Source: Mycobacterium hubeiense
GTDB taxonomy: Bacteria; Actinomycetota; Actinomycetes; Mycobacteriales; Mycobacteriaceae
NCBI RefSeq assembly: GCF_002838065.1
Contig: NZ_PIZU01000017.1
Coordinates: 1 to 64,000, forward strand
Length of the DNA stretch: 64,000 bases
Reading direction: 5' to 3'
Positions within the stretch are counted from its first letter, which is position 1. Each line of letters starts with the position of its first letter. The notes beneath the pieces were generated by a model, which searched no databases, was not told where the DNA came from, and saw only the letters and a program-made list of their open reading frames with translations. Shown in pieces: positions 39,626 to 49,155 of this stretch. A program made the translations under genes and the position numbers.

Positions 39626-40551
39626 CAGAAGTAGCCCTCTCGCTTGCGGTCCTCCATGCCGGCCTCCGAGATCCGGTCATCGGCGCGGGTGGCGCCGCGC
39701 TCGGTCAACCGCGACACCGCGGTTTCGGCGATCACCTCGGAAACCGTTGCCGCCGTTGACTCCACGCAGCCGGTGCAGGTGACGTCGCCGACAGTGCGGA
39801 AGCGCACCGACTTCTCGACGACGGGTTCGTCCTTGCGGGGCTGCATATAGCGGTGCACCGCCAGCAGCATGCCGTCGCGCTCAAATACCTTGCGGCGGTG
39901 TGCGTAATAAATGGACGGCAGCTTGATCTTCTCGGCGCCGATGTAGGACCAGATGTCGAATTCGGTCCAGTTGGACAGCGGGAACACCCGGATGTGCTCG
40001 CCCTTGTGGTGGCGACCGTTGTAGAGGTTCCACAGTTCGGGCCGCTGCGCCTTGGGGTCCCACTGGCCGAACTCGTCGCGGAAGGAAAACACCCGCTCCT
40101 TGGCGCGGGCCTTCTCCTCGTCGCGACGGGCGCCGCCGAATGCGGCGTCGAACTTGTTCTCCCGGATGGCTCGCAGCAGCGTCACGGTCTGCAACGGGTT
40201 GCGGCTCGGGATCGTCTCGACCACTCGCCCGGCGTCGATGTCGTCCTGCACCTTCGCGACGATCAGCCGCACGCCGTGCTCGGCGACCAGCTCGTCGCGG
40301 GCCGCGATGACCTCGTCGAAGTTGTGCCCGGTATCGACGTGCATGACCGGGAACGGCAGCCGGCCCGGCTTGAACGCCTTGAGCGCCAGGTGCAGCATCA
40401 CGATGGAGTCCTTGCCGCCCGAGAACAGCAGCACCGGCCGCTCGAACTCCGCAGCCACCTCGCGGATGATGTGGATCGCCTCGGCCTCGAGCGCGCGCAG
40501 ATGGCTCAGCTCGTAGTGGCCGGCGGGCTTGGTTTCGGCCGCCGCAGTCAT
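39625..40551 (-). CDS. cysD: sulfate adenylyltransferase subunit 2 CysD
   Basis: The 308-residue ATP-sulfurylase subunit has the PP-loop SGGKDS at residues 44-49, and the C-terminal TCTGCVES and RKREGYF segments of the family. With CysN it forms APS from sulfate and ATP. ATG at 40551 gives the family length, with a GAGGAT site. The open frame continues upstream for 78 codons, but that part overlaps promoter and repeat elements. A short upstream ORF ends on its start codon. Confidence 0.96.
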   Translation of the reverse strand: MTAAAETKPAGHYELSHLRALEAEAIHIIREVAAEFERPVLLFSGGKDSIVMLHLALKAFKPGRLPFPVMHVDTGHNFDEVIAARDELVAEHGVRLIVAKVQDDIDAGRVVETIPSRNPLQTVTLLRAIRENKFDAAFGGARRDEEKARAKERVFSFRDEFGQWDPKAQRPELWNLYNGRHHKGEHIRVFPLSNWTEFDIWSYIGAEKIKLPSIYYAHRRKVFERDGMLLAVHRYMQPRKDEPVVEKSVRFRTVGDVTCTGCVESTAATVSEVIAETAVSRLTERGATRADDRISEAGMEDRKREGYF

Positions 40552-40595
40552 CGCATCCTCATTAAGTTGGTAGAGATGACCAGAATTATCTGCAT
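40548..40595 (-). CDS. short upstream ORF before cysD (possible leaderless leader peptide)
   Basis: A 15-codon ORF, MQIILVISTNLMRMR, ends in a TGA that overlaps the cysD ATG (ATGA). It begins 8 nt after a possible -10 box (TTTCAT), so it could be translated from a leaderless transcript and couple initiation at cysD. It has no cysteines, unlike the known cysteine-attenuator peptides of mycobacteria. Coding is not proven. Confidence 0.35.
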   Translation of the reverse strand: MQIILVISTNLMRMR

Positions 40596-40603
40596 AACCT
40601 GGT

Positions 40604-40632
40604 ATGAAACCAGCTCTGGCCTGCTCTGTCAA
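40604..40632 (-). promoter_or_regulatory. candidate cysD operon promoter with repeated TTTCATAC boxes
   Basis: A perfect -35 box TTGACA (40627-40632) is followed at 17 bp by TTTCAT (40604-40609). TTTCATAC occurs on this strand here and again at about 40684-40691, with an inverted CTCATACGG nearby. CATAACCTGGTATG (40593-40606, plus strand) is a near palindrome over the -10 region. These are candidate sites for the Rrf2 regulator. Confidence 0.4.
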
Positions 40633-40644
40633 CGCGGACGCCTG

Positions 40645-40703
40645 GCGAGTGTGCATCCTCATACGGTCGCCGCGGCGTGTCGCGTATGAAACGGCACACT
40701 CGC
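40645..40703. repeat. palindromic element family E, copy 1
   Basis: Arms GCGAGTGTGC (40645-40654) and GCACACTCGC (40694-40703) are perfect complements, and the next seven to eleven bases inward also pair imperfectly (ATCCTCATACG with CGTATGAAACG). The element lies in the cysD-thioesterase divergent region. The same GAGTGTGC/GCACACTC arms occur at 52470-52565. Confidence 0.6.
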
Positions 40704-40744
40704 GGGTGGACGGGGGCGGGTCGAGCCGCTTACCCCGGAGGTAA

Positions 40745-40772
40745 TTGATCTGCTGCTGTACGCCCAGATACT
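40745..40772 (+). promoter_or_regulatory. candidate promoter of the thioesterase gene
   Basis: TTGATC (40745-40750), a 16 bp spacer and GATACT (40767-40772) precede ATG 40779 by 6 nt. This would give a leaderless transcript, consistent with the lack of a ribosome-binding site. Confidence 0.4.
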
Positions 40773-40778
40773 GGGCGC

Positions 40779-41198
40779 ATGACAACTACCACCCCGACCG
40801 GTGCCGATGTGATGGCGCAATTCATCCCGCAATCGCCGTTGGTCGCCAAGCTCGGCATCGTCGCCGAAGTTCTCCACGGCGACGAGGTGCGACTGCGCCT
40901 GCCCTGGGACCCGTCCAACGTCACGATCGGCGACATGGTCCACGGTGGGGCGATCGCCACGCTGGCCGATGTGACCGTGATGGCCGCGGCGTGGGCGGGC
41001 GCCGACGTGCCGGATTCGCTGCGCGGTGTCACCACGTCGATGTCGCTGCAATATCTCACGCCGGCGCGCTCGACCGACCTCATCGGTGTGGGGCGGGCGC
41101 TGCGGCGAGGTCGCACGCTGGTGCACTGCGACGTCGACGTCGTCACCCCCGACGGCGAGGCCGTGGCAAAAGCCATCGCCACCTACAAGGTGGGCTAG
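40779..41198 (+). CDS. PaaI-type hotdog-fold thioesterase
   Basis: The 139-residue protein has the hotdog fold of small acyl-CoA thioesterases. The segment GDMVHGGAIATLADVTVMAAAW contains the HGG motif and the catalytic Asp of the PaaI/YbgC type, and SLQYLTPARSTDLIG follows. It hydrolyses some acyl- or aryl-CoA; the substrate is unknown. It is divergent from cysD and overlaps the end of canA by 4 nt. Confidence 0.9.
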   Translation: MTTTTPTGADVMAQFIPQSPLVAKLGIVAEVLHGDEVRLRLPWDPSNVTIGDMVHGGAIATLADVTVMAAAWAGADVPDSLRGVTTSMSLQYLTPARSTDLIGVGRALRRGRTLVHCDVDVVTPDGEAVAKAIATYKVG

Positions 41199-41686
41199 CG
41201 GCTGACCTCGTTGAGCTTGCCGGTGGCTACGTCGAAGATGAAGCCCCGCAGCGATTCGTGTTTGGTGACAAAGGGACTCGCCTCGATGCGGCGCATCGAC
41301 TGACGCACGTCTTCTTCCAGATCCGTGAACGACTCGGCGGCCCACTCCGGTTTGATGCCGGTCTCATCCTGGATCGCTCGCTTGAATTCGTCGTCGGTGA
41401 ACGTCAGCATGCCGCAGTCGGTGTGGTGGATGAGGATGATCTCCGTGGTGCCGAGCAGTCGCTGACTGATGGCCAGCGAGCGGATCTCGTCATCGGTGAT
41501 GACGCCGCCGGCATTGCGGATGACGTGCGCCTCGCCGTCACCCAGACCGAGGATGCGGTAGACGTCGAGGCGGGCGTCCATACACGCGACGACGGCGACG
41601 TGCTTGCTGGGCGGCAACGGCAGTGGACCTTTGAAGGTCTCGGCGTATTGCGCGTTGTTGGCCAGGTATTGGTCGGTTGCCGACAT
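41195..41686 (-). CDS. canA: beta-class carbonic anhydrase
   Basis: The 163-residue zinc enzyme interconverts carbon dioxide and bicarbonate. Zinc ligands Cys35, His88 and Cys91 and the Asp37-Arg39 dyad (ACMDARLDVYRI and HHTDCGM) are all present, at the same numbering as M. tuberculosis Rv1284. A strong AGGAGGT site lies before ATG 41686. It neighbours the cys genes, as in M. tuberculosis. Confidence 0.95.
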   Translation of the reverse strand: MSATDQYLANNAQYAETFKGPLPLPPSKHVAVVACMDARLDVYRILGLGDGEAHVIRNAGGVITDDEIRSLAISQRLLGTTEIILIHHTDCGMLTFTDDEFKRAIQDETGIKPEWAAESFTDLEEDVRQSMRRIEASPFVTKHESLRGFIFDVATGKLNEVSR

Positions 41687-41764
41687 GTCGACCTCCTCAC
41701 ACGGGGCTGATCCGGAATCCCCTGCGCCGAATTCTGCACCAGGGTCGCGAGGGGCGACGGCCGA

Positions 41765-42064
41765 TCAGAGCAGCGGGATCCAGATCGGCCCCAGCCAGAA
41801 GCCCCAGCCCCGATGGCCTGGATCGAACACCGGTGTCACCCAGTGCCCCTGATACCGGAACGGCCGGTGATCCCGCACGGCCCGGAAGTACGCGTCGCGG
41901 TCCTGCGGCGGCACGTCGGGCCGGTGTTCCACGTGGACGGGTCCGGGTCCTCCCGGTCCGGGCATCGGCGGATCAGCGGAGGCGATGCCGGCGCCCACGC
42001 CGAGTGCGGCGAGGCCCAGGCTGCCCGTAATGGCCGATGCGGCAACCAGTTTGGTGACTTTCAT
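41765..42064 (-). CDS. small exported protein of unknown function
   Basis: The 99-residue product has a signal peptide (KLVAASAITGSLGLAALGVG, cleavage at ASA-DP). The mature chain is rich in Pro, Gly, His and Trp: PPMPGPGGPGPVHVEHRP at the start and RGWGFWLGPIWIPLL at the end, with QGHWVTPVFDPGH between. I do not recognise a domain. ATG at 42064 has a GAAAGGA site. It lies downstream of the kinase gene on the same strand, with a 146 bp gap that shows no gene. Confidence 0.7.
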   Translation of the reverse strand: MKVTKLVAASAITGSLGLAALGVGAGIASADPPMPGPGGPGPVHVEHRPDVPPQDRDAYFRAVRDHRPFRYQGHWVTPVFDPGHRGWGFWLGPIWIPLL

Positions 42065-42210
42065 GGTGCATCCTTTCTCGATTGCAGGTCGTAGCCGGTG
42101 GTCCCGTGGCAAGCAGACGCGGAATCGCATTACCCGTGTGGATATCGTGCGAGTCTGCGTCTGCTCGGCAGGTATAGCGAGGACCACTCGCTTCAGCGTG
42201 ACCGAATCGG

Positions 42211-43806
42211 CTAGGCGCCCGTTGTGGTCGGCCTGTGCGGCGGCTGTGAGTTGCGCGGCAGGCGAACGACGAAATGCGTTGCGCCGGGCTCACTGTGCAC
42301 CTCAATGGTGCCGCGGTGGGCCTTGACCACCGCGGCGACGATCGCCAGGCCCAAACCCGTGCTGCCGCCGCGTCGCGACCGCGAGGTGTCGCCGCGGGCG
42401 AACCGCTCGAAGATTTCCGGCTGCAGCCACCGTGGGATGCCGGGGCCGTCGTCGGCGACCGTCAGCACCGCCCCGTCGTCGTCCGTCGTCAATGACACCG
42501 TGACCGAGGTGCCCGCCGGGGTGTGAACGCGCGCGTTGGTCAGCAGATTGGCCAGCACCTGATGCAGGCGCCCCTCGTCGCCGTCGACGATCACCGGCTC
42601 GTCGGGAAGGTCCAGCGACCACTTGTGATCCGGACCCGCGACGTGCGCGTCACTGACCGCGTCGACCACCAACCGCGACAGGTCCACCGGGCCGTGCTCC
42701 AGGGGACGGCCGGTGTCGAGGCGCGCGAGCAGCAGCATGTCCTCGACCAGATGGGTCATCCGCTCGGATTCGGATTGCACCCGACTCATCGCATGCGCGA
42801 CGTCGTCGGGCAGTTCGTCGCGTTTGCGTTGCGCCAGTTCGGTATAGCCGCTGATGGCGGCCAGCGGTGTGCGCAGCTCGTGGCTGGCGTCGGCGACGAA
42901 CTGACGGATGCGGGTCTCGCTGGCGTGCCGGGCCCGCAGCGCGCCGGCGATGCGGTCCAGCATGCGGTTCAGCGCCGAGCCGAGCTGGCCGACCTCGGTG
43001 TGGGCACCGGCCGGGTCCACCTTGACGATCGGGGTGGGCAGGCGCACCTCACCCCGGTCGAGTTCGAGGTCGGCCACGTCGCGGGCCGCCGCGGAAACCC
43101 TTGACAGCGGCGCAAGTTGGCGGCGAATGATCAGGATGCCCGCCGTCGCCGCCGCGACCAACGCGATAGCCCCGACGACGCAGAACATCACCAACACCCA
43201 CAACAGCGTGTCGTCGACGTCGGAGGTCGGAAGTCCGGTGACGATGGTCTCGCCCGGGCGATGCGGATGCATGGCCATCACCCGGTAGCGGCCGAGTCCG
43301 TCGAGCTCCACCGTCACCGGGGAGCGATTCGGCGGGATCTGCGCGAGCTGTTGTGCTGCGGCGGCGCTGATTTCGATGCGTGTCCCGTCGGCGGTGATGA
43401 CGCCGGCATCGACGGGCACACCATGAGACACCACCGCGCCGACCGTTCGGCTGGCTTGCCCTGGCGCGTTGAGGAACGCCGGTCCGGACCCGTAGTCCTC
43501 GCGAATGATCACGCGGCGGGGAAACCGCGGCGGCGGACCGTAGCCGGGCATCGGCACCATTCCCGGCGGAGGGGGCGGCATGTCGAAGATCGCCGCCGAC
43601 CGTCGCCCCGCCTCCTTCAGCTGCTCATCGAGCTGATGCATCAAGAAGCGTTGCAGCGCAAACTCAGTCGCGATCCCGATGCCGGCACACACCACCGCCA
43701 GCAGCGCCACCTGGCTGACGAGCAGGCGCGCCCGCAGCGACCACGTCCGAGGCGAGCGAATGCGCGTCCAGACGCCGGGCGGCTCAGCGCGGGGGCTTGA
43801 GGACAT
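42211..43806 (-). CDS. sensor histidine kinase, OmpR-partner class
   Basis: The 531-residue kinase has two membrane helices (about residues 25-50 and 203-226) around an extracytoplasmic sensor domain that includes a Pro- and Met-rich stretch (DMPPPPPGMVPMPGYGPPPR). A HAMP domain follows, then His309 in VADASHELRTPLAAISGYTE and the N, G1 and G2 boxes (NLLTNARVHTPAG, DDGPGIP, GSTGLGLAIV). It resembles TcrY/TrcS-type kinases. Its start overlaps the regulator gene by 23 nt. Confidence 0.93.
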   Translation of the reverse strand: MSSSPRAEPPGVWTRIRSPRTWSLRARLLVSQVALLAVVCAGIGIATEFALQRFLMHQLDEQLKEAGRRSAAIFDMPPPPPGMVPMPGYGPPPRFPRRVIIREDYGSGPAFLNAPGQASRTVGAVVSHGVPVDAGVITADGTRIEISAAAAQQLAQIPPNRSPVTVELDGLGRYRVMAMHPHRPGETIVTGLPTSDVDDTLLWVLVMFCVVGAIALVAAATAGILIIRRQLAPLSRVSAAARDVADLELDRGEVRLPTPIVKVDPAGAHTEVGQLGSALNRMLDRIAGALRARHASETRIRQFVADASHELRTPLAAISGYTELAQRKRDELPDDVAHAMSRVQSESERMTHLVEDMLLLARLDTGRPLEHGPVDLSRLVVDAVSDAHVAGPDHKWSLDLPDEPVIVDGDEGRLHQVLANLLTNARVHTPAGTSVTVSLTTDDDGAVLTVADDGPGIPRWLQPEIFERFARGDTSRSRRGGSTGLGLAIVAAVVKAHRGTIEVHSEPGATHFVVRLPRNSQPPHRPTTTGA

Positions 43807-44533
43807 ACCCGGCTCCGCGCAGGGTGTGGATCATCGGCTCCCGCCCGCTGTCGATTTTCTTGCGTAGGTAGGACACGTAGAGCTCGACGATGTTGGACCG
43901 ACCGCCGAAGTCGTAGCTCCATACGCGGTCGAGGATTTGGGCCTTGCTCAGCACCCGCTTGGCGTTGCGCATCATGAACCGCAACAGCTCGAACTCGGTG
44001 GCGGTCAACGTGATCAGCTCGCCGCCGCGGGTGACTTCGTGGCTGTCCTCGTCGAGCACCAAATCGCCGACGACCAGCTTGGCGTCGCCGGTTTCACTGC
44101 TCACCCCGGTGCGCCTCAGCAGTGCGCGCAGCCGCAGCACCACCTCTTCAATGCTGAACGGTTTGGTCACGTAGTCGTCGCCACCCGCGGTCAGACCGGC
44201 GATGCGGTCTTCGACCGAATCCTTGGCGGTCAGCAGCAGCAGTGGCAGTCCGGGCATCTGCTCGCGGAGTTTGCGCAGCACATCCAGCCCGCTCATATCG
44301 GGCAGCATGACGTCGAGCACCGCCACATCGGGCGGATTCTGCCGGGCGAGCGCGATGGCGGTGGCGCCGTCGCCGGCCGTCGCGATATCCCAGCCCTCGT
44401 AGCGCAGCGCCATCGACACCAGCTCGGCCAGCACGGGTTCGTCGTCGACGACCAGCACCCGGATCGGATTCCCGTCGGCCCGGCGCATGACGACGCGGCC
44501 CGCGTCGCTCTGGTTCACCTCCGCACCGGCCAC
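43784..44533 (-). CDS. OmpR-family response regulator
   Basis: The 249-residue regulator has a receiver domain with phospho-acceptor Asp74 in VAVLDVMLPDMSG and Lys in YVTKPFSIEEV. The winged-helix DNA-binding domain ends WSYDFGGRSNIVELYVSYLRKKI. It is like TcrX/TrcR. The start could be ATG 44533 or the in-frame ATG 44488. It precedes its kinase, and two small exported-protein genes lie just upstream on the same strand. Confidence 0.92.
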   Translation of the reverse strand: MAGAEVNQSDAGRVVMRRADGNPIRVLVVDDEPVLAELVSMALRYEGWDIATAGDGATAIALARQNPPDVAVLDVMLPDMSGLDVLRKLREQMPGLPLLLLTAKDSVEDRIAGLTAGGDDYVTKPFSIEEVVLRLRALLRRTGVSSETGDAKLVVGDLVLDEDSHEVTRGGELITLTATEFELLRFMMRNAKRVLSKAQILDRVWSYDFGGRSNIVELYVSYLRKKIDSGREPMIHTLRGAGYVLKPPR

Positions 44534-44606
44534 GGCTCCATTATTGGAGGCGGGGTTGGGCGGAAGCTGTGCCTTTGCTATGAGCGGGCTGTGAAGGTAC
44601 CCAGGA

Positions 44607-44852
44607 CTATTGCGGTTCCCCGGTCGATACGGTCGCCGGCGGCGTCGTGATCGGGGGTTTGACGACCGAGACCTCCGGCTCCGTCGGCGCCGTCGTCTCC
44701 GTGCTCGTTTCGCCGAGGGTGATCTCGGGGTCCTCGCTGAGCATCGCCTTGTCGGGCAGTGCCTGGCCGAGACCCGCGCCGAGGGCGCCTATCGCGAGAG
44801 CGGCGCTGGCACCCACACCCGCCAATACCATCCTGAGCTGCTTCGTATTCAC
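44607..44852 (-). CDS. small exported/membrane protein with TLGETSTETT motif
   Basis: The 81-residue protein has an N-terminal hydrophobic stretch (residues 8-30, MVLAGVGASAALAIGALGAG), either a signal peptide or an anchor. The Thr- and Pro-rich tail contains ITLGETSTETTAPTEPE at 44-60. The TLGET-T-TT motif is shared with the neighbouring 44952-45209 gene, so the two are paralogous. No function is known. It lies 73 nt upstream of the OmpR-type regulator. Confidence 0.7.
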   Translation of the reverse strand: MNTKQLRMVLAGVGASAALAIGALGAGLGQALPDKAMLSEDPEITLGETSTETTAPTEPEVSVVKPPITTPPATVSTGEPQ

Positions 44853-44951
44853 CGCTGACCTCTCTGTTTCGGTGTCTGCTAGCAGTTCATGAGAGGTCGG
44901 CGCTGACCTCTCGACTCATCGGAGTAACCGAAGCTGCCGGTGGTAAAACGC

Positions 44952-45209
44952 CTATTTGGCGGCCTCTTCTTCCGACGGCAGCGGGGCCGGGCCCTTGATC
45001 GGCGGCAGCGCCTTCGACGAGACGGGCGCGTGCGGCGGCGTCGTCTGCGTCGTCGTCTCCCCCAGCGTCATCTTCGGGTACGCGCCCGTCTCGGCCTCCT
45101 CGGGGCTGTCGACGGCCGCCAGCACGCCGACCGCGATCAGTGCGACCAGGGCGCTGGCGCCGATGTATGCCGCCAGCATCTTGGCGTTCTTCCGTTTCCT
45201 CGCATCCAT
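44952..45209 (-). CDS. small membrane protein with TLGETTTQTT motif
   Basis: The 85-residue protein has a basic start (MDARKRKNAK), one hydrophobic helix (residues 12-33) and the tail motif MTLGETTTQTTPPHAP at 47-62. It is the paralogue of 44607-44852, and the shared motif is more conserved than the rest. ATG at 45209 has an upstream GGAGG. It is divergent from the opp operon and upstream of the two-component genes. Confidence 0.7.
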   Translation of the reverse strand: MDARKRKNAKMLAAYIGASALVALIAVGVLAAVDSPEEAETGAYPKMTLGETTTQTTPPHAPVSSKALPPIKGPAPLPSEEEAAK

Positions 45210-45346
45210 GTCCTGACCCTCCGTGGTAAAACTGCAGGTACAGGCCAGTGAAACCGGCCGACCTGTGCTCAGCCTGGATGCGCGGTGCGAATCGCCCAGC
45301 ACGCCGCGCCAGCGGTTCAAATCAGACCGTGGCCGCCGTCATCTCA

Positions 45347-45352
45347 TAACCT
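45347..45352 (+). promoter_or_regulatory. -10 box of the opp operon
   Basis: TAACCT lies 6 nt before an ATG at 45359 that opens a short ORF overlapping oppB. The -35 region is weak. Confidence 0.4.
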
Positions 45353-45358
45353 GTGCGC

Positions 45359-45385
45359 ATGCCTGCCGCCGGAGTTCGCCGATGA
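45359..45385 (+). CDS. short upstream ORF before oppB (possible leaderless leader peptide)
   Basis: An 8-codon [11 protein letters not shown], begins 6 nt after the TAACCT -10 box and ends in a TGA overlapping the oppB ATG (ATGA at 45382-45385). The layout is the same as at cysD. It would couple translation from a leaderless mRNA 5' end to oppB, which has only a GGAG site. Coding is not proven. Confidence 0.4.
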   Translation: MPAAGVRR

Positions 45386-46359
45386 CGCGATTCTTGGCAC
45401 GGCGGCTGCTCAACTACGTGGTGCTCCTGCTGCTGGCGTCGTTTCTGACGTTCTCGCTGACATCGCTGAGCTTCAAGCCGCTCGACAGCCTGCTGCAGCG
45501 CAACCCGCGTCCACCGCAGTCGGCGATCGACGCCAAGGCCGCCGAGCTCGATCTGGACAAGCCGATTCCGATCCGATACGCGCATTGGGTGTCGGGCGCG
45601 GTGCGCGGCGACTTCGGCACCACCGTCGCGGGTCAGCCGGTGTCCGACGAGCTGGGCCGACGCGTCGGCGTGAGCCTGCGACTGGTGTTCATCGGTTCGG
45701 TGCTGGGCACGGTGATCGGCGTCGTCGTCGGCGCGTGGGGGGCGATCCGGCAATACCGGCTCTCCGACCGGGTGATCACGGCGCTGGCGCTGCTGGTGAT
45801 CAGCACGCCGACGTTCGTGATCGCCAATCTGCTGATTCTCGGTGCGCTGCGGGTCAATTCGATCCTCGGTGTGCAGCTGTTCGAGTACACGGGCGAAACC
45901 TCACCCGACGCGGTAGGCGGCGCGTGGAACCAGTTCGTCGACCGCTTACAGCATTTGGTGCTGCCGACCTTCACCCTGGCGCTGACGGCGATCGCCGGCT
46001 ACAGCCGGTATCAGCGCGACGCGATGCTCGACGTGCTGGGCCAGGACTTCATCCGCACCGCCCGCGCCAAGGGGCTGACGCGGCGCCAGGCGTTGTTCAA
46101 ACACGGCCTGCGCACCGCGCTGATCCCGATGGCCACGCTGTTCGCGTACGGAGTGAGCGGGCTGGTGACGGGCGCGGTGTTCGTCGAGAAGATCTTCGGC
46201 TGGCACGGCATGGGCGAGTGGGTGGTGCAGGGCATCGCCACGCAGGACACCAACATCATCGCGGCGGTCACGGTGTTCTCCGGCGCCACCGTGCTGCTCG
46301 CGGGGCTGCTGTCCGACATCATTTACGCCGCACTCGATCCGAGGGTGCGTGTCACATGA
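45382..46359 (+). CDS. oppB: peptide ABC transporter permease OppB
   Basis: The 325-residue permease has six membrane helices and the EAA-type loop [29 protein letters not shown] that docks the ATPase. It is the DppB/OppB type of binding-protein-dependent importer. ATG 45382 begins the first helix region [19 protein letters not shown]. The M. tuberculosis counterpart (Rv1283c) is part of an importer reported to handle short peptides and glutathione. Its stop overlaps the oppC start. Confidence 0.95.
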   Translation: MTRFLARRLLNYVVLLLLASFLTFSLTSLSFKPLDSLLQRNPRPPQSAIDAKAAELDLDKPIPIRYAHWVSGAVRGDFGTTVAGQPVSDELGRRVGVSLRLVFIGSVLGTVIGVVVGAWGAIRQYRLSDRVITALALLVISTPTFVIANLLILGALRVNSILGVQLFEYTGETSPDAVGGAWNQFVDRLQHLVLPTFTLALTAIAGYSRYQRDAMLDVLGQDFIRTARAKGLTRRQALFKHGLRTALIPMATLFAYGVSGLVTGAVFVEKIFGWHGMGEWVVQGIATQDTNIIAAVTVFSGATVLLAGLLSDIIYAALDPRVRVT

Positions 46360-47272
46360 CCCAACAGACCTCCACCACCGCCAAGGCGGGCATCGACGTC
46401 GAGAGGTTCGCGTCGCGGCGCACCCTGGTGCTGCGCCGGTTCCTGCGCAACAAGCCCGCGGTGATATCGCTGGCGCTGCTGGTGGCGATGTTCATCAGCT
46501 GCTACGCGTTGCCGCCGCTGTTGCCGTACTCCTACACCGACCTCGACTATTACGCCCTGCAGCAGCCGCCGAACCTCGAGCACTGGTTCGGCACCAACGC
46601 GCTTGGCCAAGATCTGCTGGCGCTGACCCTGCGCGGCATGCAGAAATCGATGCTCATCGGTGTCTGCGTGGCCTTCATCTCCACGCTGATCGCCGCCACC
46701 GTCGGCTCGATCGCGGGGTACTTCGGAGGCTGGCGCGACCGCACGCTGATGTGGATCGTCGACCTGCTGTTGGTGGTGCCGAGCTTCATCCTGATCGCGA
46801 TCGTCACGCCGCGCCTGGAGACGTCGGCCCGGGTGTTCTGGTTGATCGTGCTGTTCTCGGTGTTCAGCTGGATGATCAGCTCGCGCATCGTGCGGGGTTT
46901 GACGATGAGCCTGCGGGTGCGCGAATTCGTCTCCGCGGCACGGTATATGGGCGTCAGCAACTGGCGCATCATCACCCGCCACATCGTGCCGAATGTGGCG
47001 TCGATCCTGATCATCGACACCACGCTCAACGTCGGCATCGCCATCCTGGCCGAAACCGGTTTGAGCTTCCTGGGTTTTGGCATCCAGCCGCCCGACGTGT
47101 CACTGGGCACCTTGATTGCCGACGGCACCAAATCGGCGACGACGTTCCCGTGGCTATTCCTGATTCCGGCGGGCGTGCTGGTGTTGATCGTGATGTGCGC
47201 CAACCTCGTCGGCGATGGGTTGCGCGATGCATTCGACCCGGGCAGCCGCGCTTTGCGACGGAGGCGACGCAG

Positions 47273-47276
<4 letters not shown>
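46356..47276 (+). CDS. oppC: peptide ABC transporter permease OppC
   Basis: The 306-residue second permease has the OppC N-terminal segment ([26 protein letters not shown]), six membrane helices and the ATPase-docking loop [25 protein letters not shown]. The C-terminal [12 protein letters not shown] segment is also typical. It overlaps oppB by 4 nt and oppD by 4 nt, so the four genes are one operon. Confidence 0.95.
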
Positions 47277-49093
<1,817 letters not shown>

Positions 49094-49100
49094 CACTTCT

Positions 49101-49126
49101 CGAGTCGCTTCGCTCCTGCCCGCCGG
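49101..49126. repeat. interspersed repeat family D, copy 2
   Basis: This copy lies in the 62 bp gap between oppD and oppA. It matches the other copies over 26 bp (CCGGCGGGCAGGAGCGAAGC and the following GACTCG on the minus strand). Confidence 0.7.
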
Positions 49127-49155
49127 AACTCCGATCGCGGTTAGAGTCGGTCGGC

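Noticed and set aside
40552..40785. A 78-codon N-terminal extension of CysD
   Set aside because: It covers the promoter, palindromes and upstream ORF and is not in known CysD proteins, whose length fits the start at 40551.
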